NCBI RefSeq assembly: GCF_001984195.1
Contig: NZ_MTQN01000012.1
Location: 186,001-250,000 of the forward strand
Source: Kribbella sp. ALI-6-A
GTDB taxonomy: Bacteria > Actinomycetota > Actinomycetes > Propionibacteriales > Kribbellaceae
Direction: 5' to 3'
DNA: 64,000 nucleotides
In this document: one piece after another, positions 1 to 9,265 of the stretch
Position numbering within the stretch: position 1 is the first letter of the stretch
Layout: each line of letters opens with the position of its first letter
Notes under the pieces: generated by a model
Told to the model about the DNA's origin: nothing
Database searches by the model: none
Seen by the model: only the letters and a program-made list of their open reading frames with translations
Program-made: the position numbers and the translations under genes

Positions 1-1
1 C

Positions 2-568
2 CTGAAGGTCCGGGGGCGGCCGGTCAGAACCTGGGCGATCAGTGTGGCGGCCGTGCTGCTGGCGGTGTCGGCCGCCTTCGGAGGCCTCGACAAGGCCGAC
101 GCCGAGACTCCGCGAGCGGGCGCCGGGACGGCCGTCGACGCCGGCCGGTTCAGCGTGACCGTCCAGCGGGTGGTCGTCGTCAAGGACCTGAAGCCACTGT
201 TCAGCCCGGACGACGGCGGCGCGCTGATCGCCGTGGTGACGAAGCTCGAGCTCACCGACAAGACCGGCGACCAGCCGCCGTCCGACCTGATCCGGCTGCT
301 CGACGTGGCGGGGGTCGAGCCGACCGACGCGCCGATCGGCATCACCAACCTGCGCGACCAGACCCAGAACCCGGTGCTCACCCCGCACCACGCCGAGGAC
401 GTCGCGTACGTCTGGAAGTTGCCCAAAGCAACCGACCTCCCGCGCGAGGTCCGGCTGAGCGTCCAGCACTACACGTTCCGCGAGTCGGTGCTGGACCACC
501 ACGACGTGTGGACCAAGGACACGATCGCCGCCGAGGTGACCGCGCCGGTGAAGGACAACACCCGATGA
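2..568 (+). CDS. Membrane-anchored or secreted protein, 5'-truncated by the window edge
   Basis: The frame is open from base 2. The only in-frame start inside the window is GTG at 44, but the codons before it encode a basic stretch (KVRGRPVRTW) leading straight into the hydrophobic segment AAVLLAVSAAFGG, so the true start is probably at or before the edge. What follows is one N-terminal membrane anchor or signal peptide and about 140 extracytoplasmic residues with a beta-sandwich look (RFSVTVQRVVVVKDL, then LIAVVTKLELTD), similar in pattern to DUF4352-like domains. Its stop overlaps the next start as ATGA (565-568), so it is translationally coupled to two similar proteins. No enzymatic motif is visible and the function is unknown. 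Confidence 0.65.
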   Translation: MKVRGRPVRTWAISVAAVLLAVSAAFGGLDKADAETPRAGAGTAVDAGRFSVTVQRVVVVKDLKPLFSPDDGGALIAVVTKLELTDKTGDQPPSDLIRLLDVAGVEPTDAPIGITNLRDQTQNPVLTPHHAEDVAYVWKLPKATDLPREVRLSVQHYTFRESVLDHHDVWTKDTIAAEVTAPVKDNTR

Positions 569-1143
569 GCCGGCGCCGGCTGCTCGACTCGATCCTGGTC
601 GTGGTGGGCCTGGTCGCGATCGTCGGCCTCTACCGGATCACCCCCACCCAGAAGGACTTCCAGCAGCCGATCGCGGTCAAGGGTGTCGCCGGCCAGGCCG
701 TGCACACCCCGCGGTTCGACGTCACGGTGGAGAAGGTGCGGATCAGCAAGAAGCTGCGGGTCCCGCGCACCACGCCGGACCGCGACACGCTGTCCGACTT
801 CGTCGTGATCGACGCCGTGGTGACGGCCAACCGCGAGCCGATCCACCTGCAGCAGATCGGCATCCGCGCCGCCGACGGTACGACGTACGCGGCCGCGAAT
901 CGCAGCGGGCTGAACCGGGTCGACCTGGCCAACTTCCAGTTCGCGCCCGGCATCGCCGTTCGCGGGCCGGTGGTGGTCGAGATGCCGGGCGACAAGTTGC
1001 CTGGCGCAACGTTGCTGGTGCTGGAGAAGAAGATCTTCAACGACCTCGAACCGCAGGCGACGATCGCGCTGCAGATCTCGCAGGACCAGCTGGACGGTCT
1101 GCGCGAGGACGTCGCGATCCTCACTCCGGCGGTCGAGCGATGA
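565..1143 (+). CDS. Single-pass membrane-anchored protein, second of three
   Basis: 192 residues starting at the ATG that overlaps the previous stop. Residues 1-25 form a positively charged tip (MSRRRLLD) and one transmembrane helix. The rest is an extracytoplasmic domain whose opening (HTPRFDVTVEKVRIS) mirrors the first protein (AGRFSVTVQRVVVV), suggesting the two arose by duplication of a DUF4352-like immunoglobulin-type fold. The stop again overlaps the next start by four bases (ATGA, 1140-1143). An envelope-facing structural or sensory role is plausible, but no catalytic residues or ligand motif can be named. An earlier in-frame start at 508 would delete the coupling and put charged residues before the helix, so I reject it. 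Confidence 0.7.
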   Translation: MSRRRLLDSILVVVGLVAIVGLYRITPTQKDFQQPIAVKGVAGQAVHTPRFDVTVEKVRISKKLRVPRTTPDRDTLSDFVVIDAVVTANREPIHLQQIGIRAADGTTYAAANRSGLNRVDLANFQFAPGIAVRGPVVVEMPGDKLPGATLLVLEKKIFNDLEPQATIALQISQDQLDGLREDVAILTPAVER

Positions 1144-1745
1144 CCGGCCGGCGCGCCCGCCGAGGCTGGATCCGGCGCAACACGGTGGCCCTGGCCTCGC
1201 TGGTCGTCACCGTCCCACTGCTCGGCTGGTGGTCGGTGCACAGCGACTACAAGTCCTGGTACGACGCCGAGCCGCGCGACGCGGTCGAGGTCGCGGCCGG
1301 CGGTACGTCGTACCAGGACGCGACCTGGTACGCGGCGAGTGTCGAGGTCGATCCCGAGCCGCGGGCCGGCCGGAACCCCGCGCCCCTGCCCGACGGGACC
1401 ACCCGGATCAGGGTGTACTTCCGGCTCCAGGTCGACGACGTGGCCACGCTCGAGAAGCTCGGCGGGTGCCTGACGCACCTGCGCGCCGACGACGGCCGCA
1501 CCTGGGACGAGTCGATCGCCGACGACGAGTTCCAGGACCGGCCGACCGGGTGCACCGGCGGTTCCGACCCGAAGCCGCAGAGCTGGCGGGACCCGAAGCT
1601 CGCGCCGTACTTCGTGAAACCGGTGGCGGGCAAGCCGTTCGAGACGGTCGCGGTGTTCGTCGTACCGTCGGAGGTGGCCGCCGAGGTTCAGCCGACGATC
1701 ACGTGGCGGACCCGGCTTCCGCAGTATCTGGCATTCCCGAGGTAG
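1140..1745 (+). CDS. Single-pass membrane-anchored protein, third of three
   Basis: 201 residues. A basic N-terminus (MTGRRARRGWIRR) precedes one transmembrane helix (about 15-33, TVALASLVVTVPLLGWW); the remaining about 165 residues should lie outside the membrane. The exposed part has two cysteines (in GGCLTHL and TGCTGG) that could form a disulfide. It is the last gene of the coupled chain. Its 3' end overlaps the convergent membrane-protein gene by 47 bp, which is long for two genes on opposite strands. Family not recognised. Confidence 0.7.
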   Translation: MTGRRARRGWIRRNTVALASLVVTVPLLGWWSVHSDYKSWYDAEPRDAVEVAAGGTSYQDATWYAASVEVDPEPRAGRNPAPLPDGTTRIRVYFRLQVDDVATLEKLGGCLTHLRADDGRTWDESIADDEFQDRPTGCTGGSDPKPQSWRDPKLAPYFVKPVAGKPFETVAVFVVPSEVAAEVQPTITWRTRLPQYLAFPR

Positions 1746-3093
1746 CGGCGCTGAGGTCGGTGACGCCCTGGTCCTCGTCGCCGCCCGTCGGGTGCACCGG
1801 CCGCGTGCGCTGCCGCAGGTAGCCGGCCAGCCCACCGATCATCCGGTCGTACGCCGCGGCCAGCAGCGCGATCTGCAGCATGATCTTCAGCGCCTCGACG
1901 GCCAGGCCGACCGGCTCGTCGATGACCCGCCAGAACTGCAGCGACTGCGGCCCGATCACGTAGTCGCGCAGCAGGATCCAGACCGCGCCGGCCAGGTAGG
2001 TCACGATCGCCCAGGCCAGGAAGTAGCCGAGCATCGGCCTGATCCCGGACCGGGCGACCAGGCGGAACGCGTCCCGGACAGGCCGCCAGCGGTCGCGCCA
2101 GTCGGAGACCATCGAGTTGCCGGCCACCTGGACCAGGCGCGGGGTGCGCTGCCAGCGGTTGGTGATCCGGTCGAACCGCCAGCGCAACTGCTCCAGCCGC
2201 TCGGCCTTCGGCACCGCCCGGCCGTAGATCACCGCGGTCATCGTGATCCACATCAGCGGCAGCACCGCCGCGCTCCACAGATCACCGATGCCCGCGGCAA
2301 CGAATCCGGTGACGGTGTCCCAGATCTCCCGGATCCGCTCGACGCCGAGCACGTGGTCGAGCACCCAGCCGTAGGCGTCCTGGACCCACGCCCACACCTT
2401 CCGCTCCTGCAGCCAGGACTTCGGCGACGGGAGGTAGGCCGAGGCCTGGTACGCGACGACGAAGATCCACAGCGCCTCGAGATAGGTGGCGAACAGCTTG
2501 CGCACCGGGCCGCCTTCGGCGCCCGAGCGCTTCTTCTTGACCACCAGCCGCAGCAGGTACGCCGCGACGCCGAGCGCGATGAACAACCAGGTCGACAACG
2601 CCTGCAGCCCGGTCGGCGCCTGCTCGATCGTGCCTCCGCTGAATCCGGTCACGAGGTCTTCCATGACGTTGTGCTCGGCGAGCAAGTATTCGTAGTTCAG
2701 CGCCTCCGCCTGCAGGAACTTGTACGCCGCGTAGAAGGCCAGGAACGGCAGCAACGCCGACGCGAGCGCGTCGACCGCCCGCAGCTCCTTGCCCGGCTCG
2801 ACGCCGTCCGGGGCCAGCACGCCCTCGGTCACCGCGCGACGGTGGTACGGCAGTTCGCCCCGCAGCACGAGGAACATCGCGACGTACATCGCCAGCGAGA
2901 CCACCACGAGCAGCGCGAGCACGGCGATCCCGGCCGCCTGGACCTGCGCCCCGGCCTGGACGGCGACCCAGAGCAGGCCCCGATGGACCAGCTCCGCCAC
3001 CACGAACACCGCGAGCAACCGCGGCCACGCCCGCCCGAACAGTCCCGCCGCACGGCCCACTGTGGTGAGCAAGGTCCCCGATTCCTGTGCCAC
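1699..3093 (-). CDS. Polytopic membrane protein of unknown function
   Basis: 464 residues with roughly eight predicted membrane segments in two clusters: about 25-90, 110-185, a loop, then 265-290 and 350-420. A basic linker (KKKRSGAEGG) lies near the middle and a hydrophilic acidic tail at the C-terminus. The GTG start at 3093 lies about 7 nt after a TAGATT hexamer on the minus strand with no Shine-Dalgarno sequence, fitting a leaderless transcript. It converges on the three-gene membrane-anchored operon and overlaps its last gene. I recognise no transporter signature. A functional link to the neighbouring operon is only an inference from position. Confidence 0.65.
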   Translation of the reverse strand: MAQESGTLLTTVGRAAGLFGRAWPRLLAVFVVAELVHRGLLWVAVQAGAQVQAAGIAVLALLVVVSLAMYVAMFLVLRGELPYHRRAVTEGVLAPDGVEPGKELRAVDALASALLPFLAFYAAYKFLQAEALNYEYLLAEHNVMEDLVTGFSGGTIEQAPTGLQALSTWLFIALGVAAYLLRLVVKKKRSGAEGGPVRKLFATYLEALWIFVVAYQASAYLPSPKSWLQERKVWAWVQDAYGWVLDHVLGVERIREIWDTVTGFVAAGIGDLWSAAVLPLMWITMTAVIYGRAVPKAERLEQLRWRFDRITNRWQRTPRLVQVAGNSMVSDWRDRWRPVRDAFRLVARSGIRPMLGYFLAWAIVTYLAGAVWILLRDYVIGPQSLQFWRVIDEPVGLAVEALKIMLQIALLAAAYDRMIGGLAGYLRQRTRPVHPTGGDEDQGVTDLSAATSGMPDTAEAGSAT

Positions 3094-3175
3094 AACCCGG
3101 CAATCTACCGGCCGAGGAGGCCTCCACCGCCGAAATCCTGTGGCCGCCGGGCGCTGCGGTTGTCACCATCGACCG

Positions 3176-3967
3176 GTGAACGAACGCGCCCTCAGCTTCG
3201 GATCCGTCGCAGCAGCCTATGAGCGGTACCGCCCCGGCTACCCCGACGAGCTGGTCGACGCCGTGCTGGACTACGCACAGACGCCGGTCGGTGCCGGCCC
3301 GGACTCCCGGCGTACGCCGGTCCGTACGGCGCTCGAGATCGGCGCGGGAACCGGCAAGGCGACCCGCGCTTTCGCCGCCCGGGGCGTCGCGGTGACCGCC
3401 ACCGAGCCCGACGCCGCGATGCTCGCCGAGTTGCGCCGCCAGGTCCCGGCGGCGTCGTCCTTCCAGAGCACCTTCGAGGAGCTGCCCGTCGGCCCGGCGT
3501 ACGACCTGGTGTTCGCGGCGGCCGCCCTGCACTGGACCGACCCCGCGGGCCAATGGGAGCGGATCTCGGCGCTCCTGAATCCGGGAGGCACCTTCGCCTC
3601 GTTCGGTGGCCCGCTGCACCTGGCCGACCCGGCGATCGAGCAGGCCGTCCGCTCAGTGACCCGCCGCTATCTCGACAGGGACGACATCCCGTCGCCCGAC
3701 GGGACTCCTTCGGACAGCCCCATGCAGTGGCCGGGAACCGAGCTGCTTCGCTCCCCGCTGTTCACCGAAGTCCGCCAAACGACGATCGAACGCCGGGTCA
3801 CGATGCCGGGCCACGAGTACGTCGCGCACCTGTCGACCATCTCGGCTTATCTGCAGCTCCCGGAACCGACCCGGCTCCAGGTGTTCGCCGAGATCCTCCA
3901 GGTGCTTCCGCTCGAGGTGACGATGAACGCCGATCTGACCCTTCACCTGGCGCGCCGAAGCTCCTAG
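3176..3967 (+). CDS. Class I SAM-dependent methyltransferase
   Basis: 263 residues from the GTG at 3176; the longer frame upstream is the antisense of the membrane gene. Motif I of Rossmann methyltransferases is clear (LEIGAGTGKATRAF, about residues 53-66), followed by the acidic ribose-binding end of strand 2 (VTATEPD). The FAAAALHW segment resembles post-motif II of methyltransf_11/ubiE-like enzymes. The opening, FGSVAAAYERYRPGYP, is typical of small-molecule methyltransferases in this group. The substrate cannot be read from sequence. It stands alone, followed 24 bp later by the convergent moaD-like gene. Confidence 0.85.
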   Translation: MNERALSFGSVAAAYERYRPGYPDELVDAVLDYAQTPVGAGPDSRRTPVRTALEIGAGTGKATRAFAARGVAVTATEPDAAMLAELRRQVPAASSFQSTFEELPVGPAYDLVFAAAALHWTDPAGQWERISALLNPGGTFASFGGPLHLADPAIEQAVRSVTRRYLDRDDIPSPDGTPSDSPMQWPGTELLRSPLFTEVRQTTIERRVTMPGHEYVAHLSTISAYLQLPEPTRLQVFAEILQVLPLEVTMNADLTLHLARRSS

Positions 3968-3991
3968 CCGCGCTCGGCACTGGGTCGCTGG

Positions 3992-4231
3992 TCAGCCACC
4001 GGCGAAGGGCGGCAGCGCGTCGACCTGGGCGCCGTCGTACAACGGGGTGGTGAGCTCGACCCGCTCCCCGTCGAGCAGGAACGAGCAGATTCCGAGCACC
4101 CGCGCGAGCTCCGGGCGGTCCGCCGAGACCGCGCCCACCAGCTCCTTGACCGACGAGGCCTGCGCCGTTTCCGTCGACTCCCCGGCCGCGGCGCGCGCGG
4201 CGGCGAAGTACCTGATCGTCACTTCCGGCAT
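3992..4231 (-). CDS. moaD: MoaD/ThiS-family sulfur carrier protein
   Basis: 79 residues with the beta-grasp pattern of MoaD: VTIRYFAAARAAAGE at the start and a C-terminus of PPFAGG. The terminal Gly-Gly is the residue pair that is adenylated and thiocarboxylated before sulfur is passed to molybdopterin synthase (established for the family). No moaE, moaA or moeB gene is nearby, so the carrier is an orphan here; the only molybdoenzyme in the window is the oxidoreductase at 38.3-39.9 kb. The ATG at 4231 has GAGG about 10 nt upstream. A role in another sulfur-transfer pathway cannot be excluded. Confidence 0.85.
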   Translation of the reverse strand: MPEVTIRYFAAARAAAGESTETAQASSVKELVGAVSADRPELARVLGICSFLLDGERVELTTPLYDGAQVDALPPFAGG

Positions 4232-4393
4232 GTGGGAGACGCCTCACTCATCGACTGGGTCCTGGAGTATTATGTCAGCTTGCTGTTCCACACCAGTGTG
4301 TCTCGGGCCCCCGGCAATGACGCCGCTGGGGCCTGACGTGCATCAGGACCGGATCGCTCACCCGCGCTCCGCCGACCCGCACAAGGAGACAGC

Positions 4394-5107
4394 GTGAGCA
4401 CGTTGCTGCTGCTGACGAACGCGTTGCAGGCCTCCACCGAGGTGCTGCCCTCCCTCGCCCTGCTGCCGCACCAGATCCGGATCCTGCCGTCCGAGGTCGC
4501 CGCGCTGGTCGACGCCCCGGACGCCGACGCGGTGCTGCTCGACGCCCGCCGCGACCTGGTCACGGTCCGCAGCGTGGCCCGCCTGATCCGGACCACCGGC
4601 ATCGACGTACCGCTGTTCCTGGTCGTCACCGAAGGCGGCCTGACCGCGGTGAACGCCGACTGGGGCGCCGACGACGTACTGCTCGACACCGCCGGCCCCG
4701 CCGAGATCGAGGCCCGGCTGCGCCTGGTCATCGGCCGCCTGGCCGCCGCGCGCAACGAGGATCCCGAGACCACGCTGATCCGCAGCGGCGACGTCGTGAT
4801 CGACGAGGCGTCGTACACGGCGAAGCTGAACGGGCGCGCGCTCGATCTCACGTACAAGGAGTTCGAGCTGTTCAAGTTCCTCGCCCAGCACCCCGGTCGG
4901 GTGTTCACCCGCGAGCAACTGCTGCAGGAGGTCTGGGGCTACGACTACTTCGGTGGCACCCGGACGGTCGACGTCCATGTCCGCCGCCTGCGCGCCAAGC
5001 TGGGCCCGGAGCACGAGTCCCTGATCGGCACCGTGCGCAACGTGGGCTACCGCTTCGTGGTCCCGCCGACCACGAACCAGCGCGAGACCGCCGACAGCAA
5101 GGCCTGA
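4394..5107 (+). CDS. glnR: GlnR, OmpR-type global nitrogen regulator
   Basis: 237 residues from a GTG start, with AAGGAG 8-13 nt upstream. Residues 1-125 are a degenerate receiver domain: Asp50 is present ([10 protein letters not shown]), but the usual acidic pocket at the N-terminus is replaced by LLLLTNALQ, the hallmark of GlnR, which is known not to work by classical Asp phosphorylation. Residues about 140-230 are an OmpR-type winged helix ([20 protein letters not shown] and [14 protein letters not shown]). The closeness to actinobacterial GlnR ([31 protein letters not shown]) is strong. It controls ammonium assimilation genes. No partner kinase is adjacent, as expected. Confidence 0.93.
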   Translation: MSTLLLLTNALQASTEVLPSLALLPHQIRILPSEVAALVDAPDADAVLLDARRDLVTVRSVARLIRTTGIDVPLFLVVTEGGLTAVNADWGADDVLLDTAGPAEIEARLRLVIGRLAAARNEDPETTLIRSGDVVIDEASYTAKLNGRALDLTYKEFELFKFLAQHPGRVFTREQLLQEVWGYDYFGGTRTVDVHVRRLRAKLGPEHESLIGTVRNVGYRFVVPPTTNQRETADSKA

Positions 5108-5263
5108 CTCGGGGCCGAGTCACATCCGCCACATCAGTCCCAGCAGTCACAAAGCGCCTGCCTGTAACGGATTCCGGTCCAGTCCGCGCACAAGTTCGGC
5201 CTTGGACCGCTGTGTGTTCCTGGTGCTACCTTGCGTATTCGGTCTGTTCACGAAAGGTGACCG

Positions 5264-5566
5264 ATGGCGCACGCTCCGACTTCGCACCGCCGTGGTGCTC
5301 ACGCATCGCACCGCAGCGATCCGTCCGACGGACCGATCCAGACCACGACCTGGCTCGGCCTGACCTTCGCGCTGGTGCTCGGCCTGGTGCTCAGCAGCCG
5401 CGAGCACGTCGGCGTGCACGCGGCCGGCATCACCTTGCTGCTGATGCTGATTCCGCTGACCCTCGCCGTGTTCGCCACCGGCGTCCGCCGGGGTCTCGGC
5501 TCCGGTGGCGCCGCCGTCGCCACCGGCTTCGCCTTCGCGCTGGTCGTGCTCAAGTTCGTGCTCTGA
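5264..5566 (+). CDS. Small integral membrane protein
   Basis: 100 residues. A histidine/serine-rich polar N-terminus (about 1-28) precedes three closely packed hydrophobic segments (about 30-44, 50-70 and 78-100). The ATG is preceded by AAAGGTG. The gene stands alone between glnR and the convergent nucleotidase and has no recognisable domain. Polar N-terminus and three short helices resemble small actinobacterial membrane proteins annotated only as hypothetical. Confidence 0.65.
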   Translation: MAHAPTSHRRGAHASHRSDPSDGPIQTTTWLGLTFALVLGLVLSSREHVGVHAAGITLLLMLIPLTLAVFATGVRRGLGSGGAAVATGFAFALVVLKFVL

Positions 5567-5573
5567 GCGCGAA

Positions 5574-5609
5574 CGCCCGGATCACCTTCGGCAGAAGGCG
5601 ACCCGGGCG
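5574..5609. terminator. Hairpin between convergent genes
   Basis: CGCCCGG (5574-5580) pairs with CCGGGCG (5603-5609). An inner CCTTC/GAAGG stem around 5585-5596 extends the structure. It lies between the small membrane gene and the 3' end of the nucleotidase gene and could terminate both. There is no U-tract, which is common in high-GC actinomycetes. Confidence 0.55.
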
Positions 5610-5644
5610 CGGCGGTTCCGGCACTCAGTTCAGAGCCGGTGCGG

Positions 5645-7417
5645 TCAGGGGATGCTGATCCGGTCGGTCGGGCCCGGGGTGTACGGGTCGTGCGCCGCCA
5701 GGTACGCCGCGAAGGCGTCGATGTCCAGCCCGCCGAAGAACTTGTTCGTCGCCGTGGTGAAGGCCGGGAAGCCGTCGCCACCGTCGGACAGGAAGTTGTT
5801 CGTCACGATCCGGTACGTCGTACCGTCGACGATCGGCTGACCCGCGATCCGCACCGACGACGCCACCACCTTCGAGCCCGGCGCGGCCGCCGGGTTGTAG
5901 GTGTAGGTGATCCCGGCGACCTGCAGCACCTTGTTGGCGGCCTGGTTGGCACCGGAGAACTGCTGCTCGAGCAGGGCCTTGATCTGCGTCCCGGTCATGT
6001 CCATCGAGACCAGGTAGTTGTTGAACGGCTGCACCGTGAACGCCTGCCCGAACGTCACCGCACCACCGGTCGAGGCCAGGTCGGCCCGGATGCCGCCCGG
6101 GTTCATGAACGCGGCCACCGGGGTCTTGCCGCCGGTCACCGTCGACGGGTCGGCCAGCTGCGCGTCGGCGATCAGGTTGCCCAGCGGCGACTCCCCGGAC
6201 GCGTCCGGCGTCCGCGACACCGACGGGGTGGTGATGTGCCCGATGACCTTGGACTCGATCGGCTCGACCAGCTCCTGGTACTTGGTGATCAGCTTGGTCA
6301 GCTGACGGTCCTTCGGCACGTCCTGGGTGACGATCAGGTTGTTGGCCAGCGTGTTCAGCCGGTCGACGTCCTTGGTCGTGTTGTCGATGCTGAGGCGGAC
6401 CTGCGTGACGACCTTGCCGAACGACGACGCGCTGGTGACCAGTCGCGGCTTGCCGGCCGGGTCGTTGATCGAGCAGTTGTAGGCGGTGTGGGTGTGACCG
6501 GAGATCACCGCGTCGATCGCCGGGTCGAGGTTCTTGGCGATGTCGGTGACCGGGCCGGAGATGCCCGGGCAGCTGTTGAACGCCCGCGGGTCGGTCGGGA
6601 ATCCGCCCTCGTGCAGCAGCACCACGATCGACTCGATGCCCTGCTTGCGCAGCTTCGGCACCAGCGCGTTCGCGGTCTCCACCTCGTCGGTGAACGTCAG
6701 CCCCTCGACACCGGCCTTGGTGACGATGTTCGGAGTGGCCTCCAGCGTCATACCGATGAAGGCGACCTTCTGGCCGTTCTTGAACTTCTTCACCGTGTAC
6801 GGCGCCAGCAGCGTCTGCCGGGTGTTCTCGAAGAAGACGTTGGCCGACAGGTAGTCGAAGTCGGCGCCCTTGAACTTCGCCTTCGGGTCCGGGCAGGAGT
6901 TCTGGTTGTTCTGCCCGTCGCCGTCGTTCAGGCAGCCGCCGGTCTGCATCCGGAGCAGCTCGTGCCAGCCCTCGTCGAACTCGTGGTTGCCGACCGAGGC
7001 CGCCTCCAGGCCCATCGCGTTCATCGCCTCGATGGTCGGCTCGTCGTGGAAGGCCGCCGACAGCAGCGGGGACGCGCCGATCAGGTCACCCGCGGCGACC
7101 GTCACGGTCTCCTGGCCCTGCGCCTCCGCCGCGGCCCGCAGGTTGTCCAGGTGCGTGGCCAGGTACTCCGCGCCACCGGCCGGGGTGCCGTTCACGTTGC
7201 CGCTGGAGCTGGTGGCCGGGTTCGGCATCAGGTTGCCGTGGAAGTCGTTCAGTGCGAGCAGCTGGATCTGGGTGTGCGTCGGCTTGGGTTTGGCCGGCGC
7301 TGCCTGGGTCACGGTTCCCCCCGTGGCCAAGCCGAGTGCCACCGCGGCTCCGGCGGCCAGCAGGGCGATCGCCCGCGGGCCCCTCAGCCACGTCTTGTCT
7401 CGTCCTGTGAAGGCCAT
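5645..7417 (-). CDS. Secreted 5'-nucleotidase/2',3'-cyclic phosphodiesterase family metallophosphatase
   Basis: 590 residues from the ATG at 7417, chosen because a GGAG lies 6-9 nt upstream and a typical signal peptide follows (basic, then [17 protein letters not shown], cleavage near APA about residue 40). The calcineurin-like metal centre is visible in order: LNDFHG (56-61), GDLIGASP (110-117), GNHEFD (143-148) and a GHTH motif near 300. The C-terminal 5'-nucleotidase substrate domain follows, with NPGGIRADL and DGGDGF. These enzymes dephosphorylate extracellular nucleotides to supply phosphate and nucleosides. Neighbouring ppk, pst and pit genes support a phosphate-scavenging role. I see no convincing PHO box upstream. 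Confidence 0.92.
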   Translation of the reverse strand: MAFTGRDKTWLRGPRAIALLAAGAAVALGLATGGTVTQAAPAKPKPTHTQIQLLALNDFHGNLMPNPATSSSGNVNGTPAGGAEYLATHLDNLRAAAEAQGQETVTVAAGDLIGASPLLSAAFHDEPTIEAMNAMGLEAASVGNHEFDEGWHELLRMQTGGCLNDGDGQNNQNSCPDPKAKFKGADFDYLSANVFFENTRQTLLAPYTVKKFKNGQKVAFIGMTLEATPNIVTKAGVEGLTFTDEVETANALVPKLRKQGIESIVVLLHEGGFPTDPRAFNSCPGISGPVTDIAKNLDPAIDAVISGHTHTAYNCSINDPAGKPRLVTSASSFGKVVTQVRLSIDNTTKDVDRLNTLANNLIVTQDVPKDRQLTKLITKYQELVEPIESKVIGHITTPSVSRTPDASGESPLGNLIADAQLADPSTVTGGKTPVAAFMNPGGIRADLASTGGAVTFGQAFTVQPFNNYLVSMDMTGTQIKALLEQQFSGANQAANKVLQVAGITYTYNPAAAPGSKVVASSVRIAGQPIVDGTTYRIVTNNFLSDGGDGFPAFTTATNKFFGGLDIDAFAAYLAAHDPYTPGPTDRISIP

Positions 7418-7533
7418 TTCTACTCCGTCGTCGGTTCGGTCCGCTGGTGTGCGGTGCGGCGAAATTACCCGACGCTTCGCGGACCGTCCAAGGCCTCGGC
7501 GATGAACTGGGCGCGACCTTTTACGGTATCCAG

Positions 7534-8448
7534 GTGACCCTCGAAGCAGTTCCCTCACCGTTGCCCCCGGCCACCGCGGCCGCCGTCACCGAACTCGCTC
7601 GCCTGGCCGCGCAGAGCGACGACGTGAACCCCCTGTCGGAGCAGACCCTGCTCCACCTGGACGGCGAGCACCACGGCGACCTCCACGTCCTCGCGTACGC
7701 CGGTGAGCCCGGAACCCTCGACGTCTCCGGCCTGCAGACCACCGGCGACCTGATCGGCTACGCGTACCTGGCCCCCGACGGCTCCGCCGAACTGGTCGTC
7801 GCCCCGTCCGCCCGCCGCCAAGGCACCGGTACGGCGCTGCTCCGGATGCTCCTGGACCACGGCCAGGGCCACCTCCGCCTCTGGGCCCACGGCCGCCTCC
7901 CCGGCGCCGACGAACTCGCCGCGCGCTTCGACCTGGCCGTCGCGCGGGAGCTGTACTTCCTGCGCCGTACCAGCGCGCCGCTGCCCGGCATCACCTGGCC
8001 CGACGGCATCGACGTACGAACCTTCGTCCCCGGCCAGGACGACGCCGCCTGGCTGAAGGTCAACGCCGCCGCCTTCGCCACCCACCCCGAACAAGGCGCC
8101 TGGACCCAGGCGGATCTCGCCGACCGCCTCCACCAGGAGTGGTTCGACCCCGAAGGCTTCTTCCTCGCCGTCGACCGGCGTACGGGGGAACTGGCCGGGT
8201 TCCACTGGACCAAGATCGAGAACAACGAGGGCGAGGTCTATGTAGTAGGCGTCTCTCCCAGCCACCAGGGCTCGGGCCTGGGCAAGGCCCTGACCCTGCA
8301 AGGCCTCCATCACCTCCAGGAAACCCGCTCCCTGGACTCCATCACCCTCTACGTAGACGGCACCAACACCCCCGCCCGCCGCCTCTACGAATCCCTCGGC
8401 TTCACCACCGCCGCACTCCACGTCCAGTACGCGCCGACGACGACGTGA
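7534..8448 (+). CDS. mshD: Mycothiol synthase (MshD), tandem GNAT acetyltransferase
   Basis: 304 residues from the GTG at 7534; the longer frame back to 7447 lacks support. Two GNAT domains are seen: an N-terminal one with [17 protein letters not shown] (about residues 89-105) and a C-terminal one with [18 protein letters not shown] and the [13 protein letters not shown] ending. MshD acetylates the cysteinyl amine of Cys-GlcN-Ins, the last step of mycothiol synthesis, in the cytosol (established). Start context: TTTTACGGTATCC immediately upstream, no Shine-Dalgarno, so possibly leaderless. A terminator hairpin follows at 8517-8562. Mycothiol restricts the host to Actinomycetota. Confidence 0.93.
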   Translation: MTLEAVPSPLPPATAAAVTELARLAAQSDDVNPLSEQTLLHLDGEHHGDLHVLAYAGEPGTLDVSGLQTTGDLIGYAYLAPDGSAELVVAPSARRQGTGTALLRMLLDHGQGHLRLWAHGRLPGADELAARFDLAVARELYFLRRTSAPLPGITWPDGIDVRTFVPGQDDAAWLKVNAAAFATHPEQGAWTQADLADRLHQEWFDPEGFFLAVDRRTGELAGFHWTKIENNEGEVYVVGVSPSHQGSGLGKALTLQGLHHLQETRSLDSITLYVDGTNTPARRLYESLGFTTAALHVQYAPTTT

Positions 8449-8516
8449 ACCGTCTCACACTGAGTTCGGCCTCTCACTCCGCGTCATAAACCCAGCCGCT
8501 CTCCGTCCCACCACCA

Positions 8517-8562
8517 CCAGGAGCCGTCCGAGCCTCTCACCCCCCAGCCGGGCGGCTCCTGG
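8517..8562 (+). terminator. Terminator downstream of mshD
   Basis: Perfect 10-bp inverted repeat CCAGGAGCCG (8517-8526) / CGGCTCCTGG (8553-8562) with a 26-nt C-rich loop, beginning about 70 bp after the mshD stop. Confidence 0.6.
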
Positions 8563-8575
8563 CTCTCCACCCGGT

Positions 8576-8584
8576 TTATCCACA
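8576..8584 (+). other. Isolated DnaA-box consensus
   Basis: TTATCCACA, an exact match to the bacterial DnaA box, lies in the intergenic region before the lipoprotein gene. Only one copy is present here, so it is not an origin. It could titrate DnaA, respond to DnaA, or be chance. Confidence 0.3.
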
Positions 8585-8659
8585 GCTTGCAGCTTTTCCC
8601 ACCTCACGCCTCCGCCACGTCCGGTTACGATCTAGACCGACTACGGAGGGCTGACAATC

Positions 8660-9265
8660 GTGACATTCCGCAACAGGCTGGCCGTTCCTTTGGCAGCTGC
8701 CGTCCTGGCCGCTGTGCTCGCCGCCTGCTCCAACAGCAGCCCCGAGGCGGGCCGTCCGGACACCGCGCCGCCGAGTTCAGTTGAGCCATCGGAGACGACA
8801 CCCGTGGTCACCCCGTCACCTTCGCAGTCAGTACCGAGCGCGCCGCCCACTCGGCCGGCGACAGCCATCGGCTCGAGCCTTGCCGCCGGCGAAGCGTTCA
8901 TCGCGTACTACGTCGACCTACTGAACTACTCCTACGCCACCGGCGACCCAGCACCGTTTCTTGCCGCAAGCGACAAAGGATGTCTCGGCTGCCAGGGCGT
9001 CGCGCAGTACACCCGGAAGGTCAACGTCAAGAACGGTGGCGTCAAAGGCGACTACAAGGACAAGTTGGTCGCCGTGAAGGAAATCTATCGCGGTGAGTCT
9101 GGCCGGTTGGGCGGGTCGGCGACGATCAAGTCCGGCACCTATGAGGAACGGCTCACGCCGACCGCGTCGCCAGTGCAACAAACGAGCAGCGACGGAACGA
9201 TGGAATTCACTCTGTCCAGCAACGCGGGGAACTGGGTGATGTACGAGATGCAGATCGACGAATGA
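8660..9265 (+). CDS. DUF6318-like lipoprotein
   Basis: 201 residues from a GTG with GGAGGG about 10 nt upstream and a TACGAT -10-like element at 8625. The signal sequence ends in a lipobox (VLAAC, Cys about 23), so the protein should be lipid-anchored on the outer face. A Pro/Ser/Thr-rich tether (about 25-70) leads to a compact domain with AFIAYYVDLLNYSYATGD and a CxxC-like pair (KGCLGCQG), features I associate with DUF6318 lipoproteins. The stop overlaps the next gene's ATG (ATGA), so the two products are probably made together. Confidence 0.75.
   Translation: MTFRNRLAVPLAAAVLAAVLAACSNSSPEAGRPDTAPPSSVEPSETTPVVTPSPSQSVPSAPPTRPATAIGSSLAAGEAFIAYYVDLLNYSYATGDPAPFLAASDKGCLGCQGVAQYTRKVNVKNGGVKGDYKDKLVAVKEIYRGESGRLGGSATIKSGTYEERLTPTASPVQQTSSDGTMEFTLSSNAGNWVMYEMQIDE

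Noticed and set aside
5639-7537. 632-codon plus-strand frame opposite the 5'-nucleotidase gene
   Set aside because: Antisense shadow; the minus strand has full motifs and a signal peptide.
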